Origin: Alphaproteobacteria bacterium
Lineage (GTDB): Bacteria; Pseudomonadota; Alphaproteobacteria; ATCC43930; CGMCC-115725
DNA: 6,849 nt
Reading direction: 5' to 3'
Assembly: GCA_005884825.1 (NCBI GenBank)
Contig: VAZT01000140.1
Coordinates: 1 to 6,849, forward strand
The notes beneath the pieces are model-generated. The model was not told the origin of the DNA, did no database searches, and saw only the letters and a list, made by a program, of their open reading frames with translations. Shown one piece after another: positions 5,525 through 6,849 of this stretch. Position numbers and translations under genes: made by a program. Position 1 is the first letter of the stretch. Each line of letters begins with the position of its first letter.

Positions 5525-6849
5525 TGCACCAACGCGATCACGCCTACGTTGTTAGTGGGCAAATTGAGACCGGCCGCAGCGCAGGCGCCCGTTTTCAAGA
5601 TCTCTCCAGTGCCGTTAATCGTGATGTTGTCGACCACCATCGCGAAACAGGAGGCGCCGTTGTTCGACTTGTTAACGGCGCCGCTGAAGAGCACGCTCGA
5701 ATTCGGCAGATAGACGAGCCCGGAGATGTCCCAGGTGGGCGAGGCACCCGCGGCTGATATGTTAACTCCGGCGGTAAGCGCCGGATCCTGATAGATCGCG
5801 ACCCCCGACCAGGTTCCCGAGGTCGGGGCATTGAAATTGAGGGTGCCGCCGCCGGTCGGGGCGTGGGTGTAACCTCCGGCCGTGCCCGTGAAGATGATCG
5901 TCAGCGCCGAGCCAGCCGCTGTTAGCAGCGTATGCCCGTTTGTGTCGAGCTGGCCGTTCTCGATGACGAGAACTGAACCCGGCGACGCGGTCGTCAGCGT
6001 TACGTCTCCAGCTAGCTGCAAATCGCCGCACACGATCCCTTTGTTGGCGATCGTGGGTGAGGCAGACAGCGTTATGGTAGTCGTGACGCCGGACGCCCCC
6101 CATACGTTATTGCCCGAAAGGCCTCCTCCGTGCTTATCCTCCTGCGGATAGGTGGCGCAGGGGTTCGCGGGAATGTTGCTCGACCTCCCAGCAAAGGGGT
6201 CTGCGACCGAAGGCACATTGCTGTTCTGAGTAAAACCGCACCCGTTATTTGTCTTGTGCGCGTCGCCATTGGTGGCGCCGGTATTGTGCCCGTTACAGGT
6301 CATTCCCGTGTTCGACATGATGCTGCAATTATCGAGATTGGCCGCCGGCACACCGTTTCCTTGGAGCGCCGGATCGGTGCCGCTGCCGCCGAGCGCGAGG
6401 AGACAATAGGAATGGGTTTGCGAACCGCTCGCCATCGCTGCACCTGAAAGAGTGGGACTAACGTTGCCAAGGATTTGGGAAAAGAAAGTTGGCGCCGAGC
6501 CCTGAGCGACCGTAACTTGATAACAGCTTGTGGTCCCGTCGGGGCAGGTCTGGTTATTGAGTGCAGTGACAGTTATGCCGCTCGCCCCGTCGACGAACCC
6601 ATATTGAGCCGCAACAGCCTTGGCCTCGGACTGATACGAACCCGAGCCGTTCAACGCCGCCGCGATCACCGCAGCATCTGCTGCATTCTGCAACGCACGG
6701 TCGGTTCGGTACCACATGCTGATGTCGACGGCGAGGCCGACCATGCCGATCAGCACAGTCAGGCCAAGTGCGGTGAGGACTGCGACGACGCCTCCTTCGT
6801 CGTGCCATACCCCCAAGCCGGTTGCGCGCCGACCGGGAGCAACCCTGAT
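5521..6849 (-). CDS. TadG-like Flp pilus protein, probably missing its first few residues
   Basis: Numbered from the TTG at 6816 the visible protein has 431 residues; the frame is open to the right edge with no ATG, so the real start probably lies just outside. The N-terminus (DEGGVVAVLTALGLTVLIGMVGLAVD, about residues 6-31) is the Tad_N/TadG membrane anchor, followed by YRTDRALQNAADAAVIAAA. Unlike the two TadE-like proteins, the position after Gly corresponding to +5 holds Leu, not Glu, so prepilin processing is doubtful. After about residue 130 comes a Gly/Asn/Ser/Thr-rich periplasmic region. Its C-terminal half has beta-strand-like units (GDLQLAGDVTLTT, VLVIENGQLDTNG, LTIIFTGT) and then PTSGTWSGVAIYQDP and SGLVYLPNSSVLFSG, as known from other alphaproteobacterial TadG-type proteins. 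Ten cysteines suggest disulfides. No von Willebrand MIDAS motif is present. It overlaps the next gene by GTGA, the first of a three-gene tad set in this window. Confidence 0.82.
   Translation of the reverse strand: MRVAPGRRATGLGVWHDEGGVVAVLTALGLTVLIGMVGLAVDISMWYRTDRALQNAADAAVIAAALNGSGSYQSEAKAVAAQYGFVDGASGITVTALNNQTCPDGTTSCYQVTVAQGSAPTFFSQILGNVSPTLSGAAMASGSQTHSYCLLALGGSGTDPALQGNGVPAANLDNCSIMSNTGMTCNGHNTGATNGDAHKTNNGCGFTQNSNVPSVADPFAGRSSNIPANPCATYPQEDKHGGGLSGNNVWGASGVTTTITLSASPTIANKGIVCGDLQLAGDVTLTTASPGSVLVIENGQLDTNGHTLLTAAGSALTIIFTGTAGGYTHAPTGGGTLNFNAPTSGTWSGVAIYQDPALTAGVNISAAGASPTWDISGLVYLPNSSVLFSGAVNKSNNGASCFAMVVDNITINGTGEILKTGACAAAGLNLPTNNVGVIALVQ

Overview
The window reads as alphaproteobacterial chromosome. 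It carries a stand-alone Suv3-type RNA helicase translationally coupled to an HslR-like S4 protein, a PleC/DivJ-flavoured histidine kinase, a possible CtrA-type promoter box and Tad (Flp) pilus minor-subunit genes. The GC-rich code and the form of these proteins suggest a sphingomonad-like or related lineage, but no 16S or other taxonomic marker is present, so the family is inference.

Layout. (1) Positions 1-1542, minus strand: a sensor-less cytosolic histidine kinase is followed after about 13 bp by a HerA-type ATPase. The ATPase runs off the left edge after 193 visible residues, just past its Walker A motif. (2) Positions 1516-1712: a divergent intergenic region with a CtrA-like box and a plausible -10 for the kinase, and a weak sigma70-like promoter plus Shine-Dalgarno for the helicase. 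(3) Positions 1713-4642, plus strand: the helicase and the S4 RNA-binding gene overlap by GTGA, a likely two-gene RNA-metabolism operon. (4) Positions 4573-6849, minus strand: three Tad pilus genes in one tight operon, a TadG-like protein (open to the right edge) and two TadE-like pseudopilins. The last pseudopilin collides tail-to-tail with the S4 gene, with a 70 bp overlap.

How the parts work together. The helicase and S4 protein probably act on structured or ribosomal RNA. The TadE/TadG proteins are membrane-anchored, cysteine-bearing minor components of the Tad secretion/pilus machine. The kinase and HerA ATPase look co-transcribed, and no partner response regulator or NurA nuclease is visible. 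The most notable points are the kinase-HerA pairing under a CtrA-like promoter and the antisense gene end at 4573-4642. I see no RNA genes, CRISPR array, insertion sequence or prophage. Nothing here can be shown from sequence alone to be a wholly new system.
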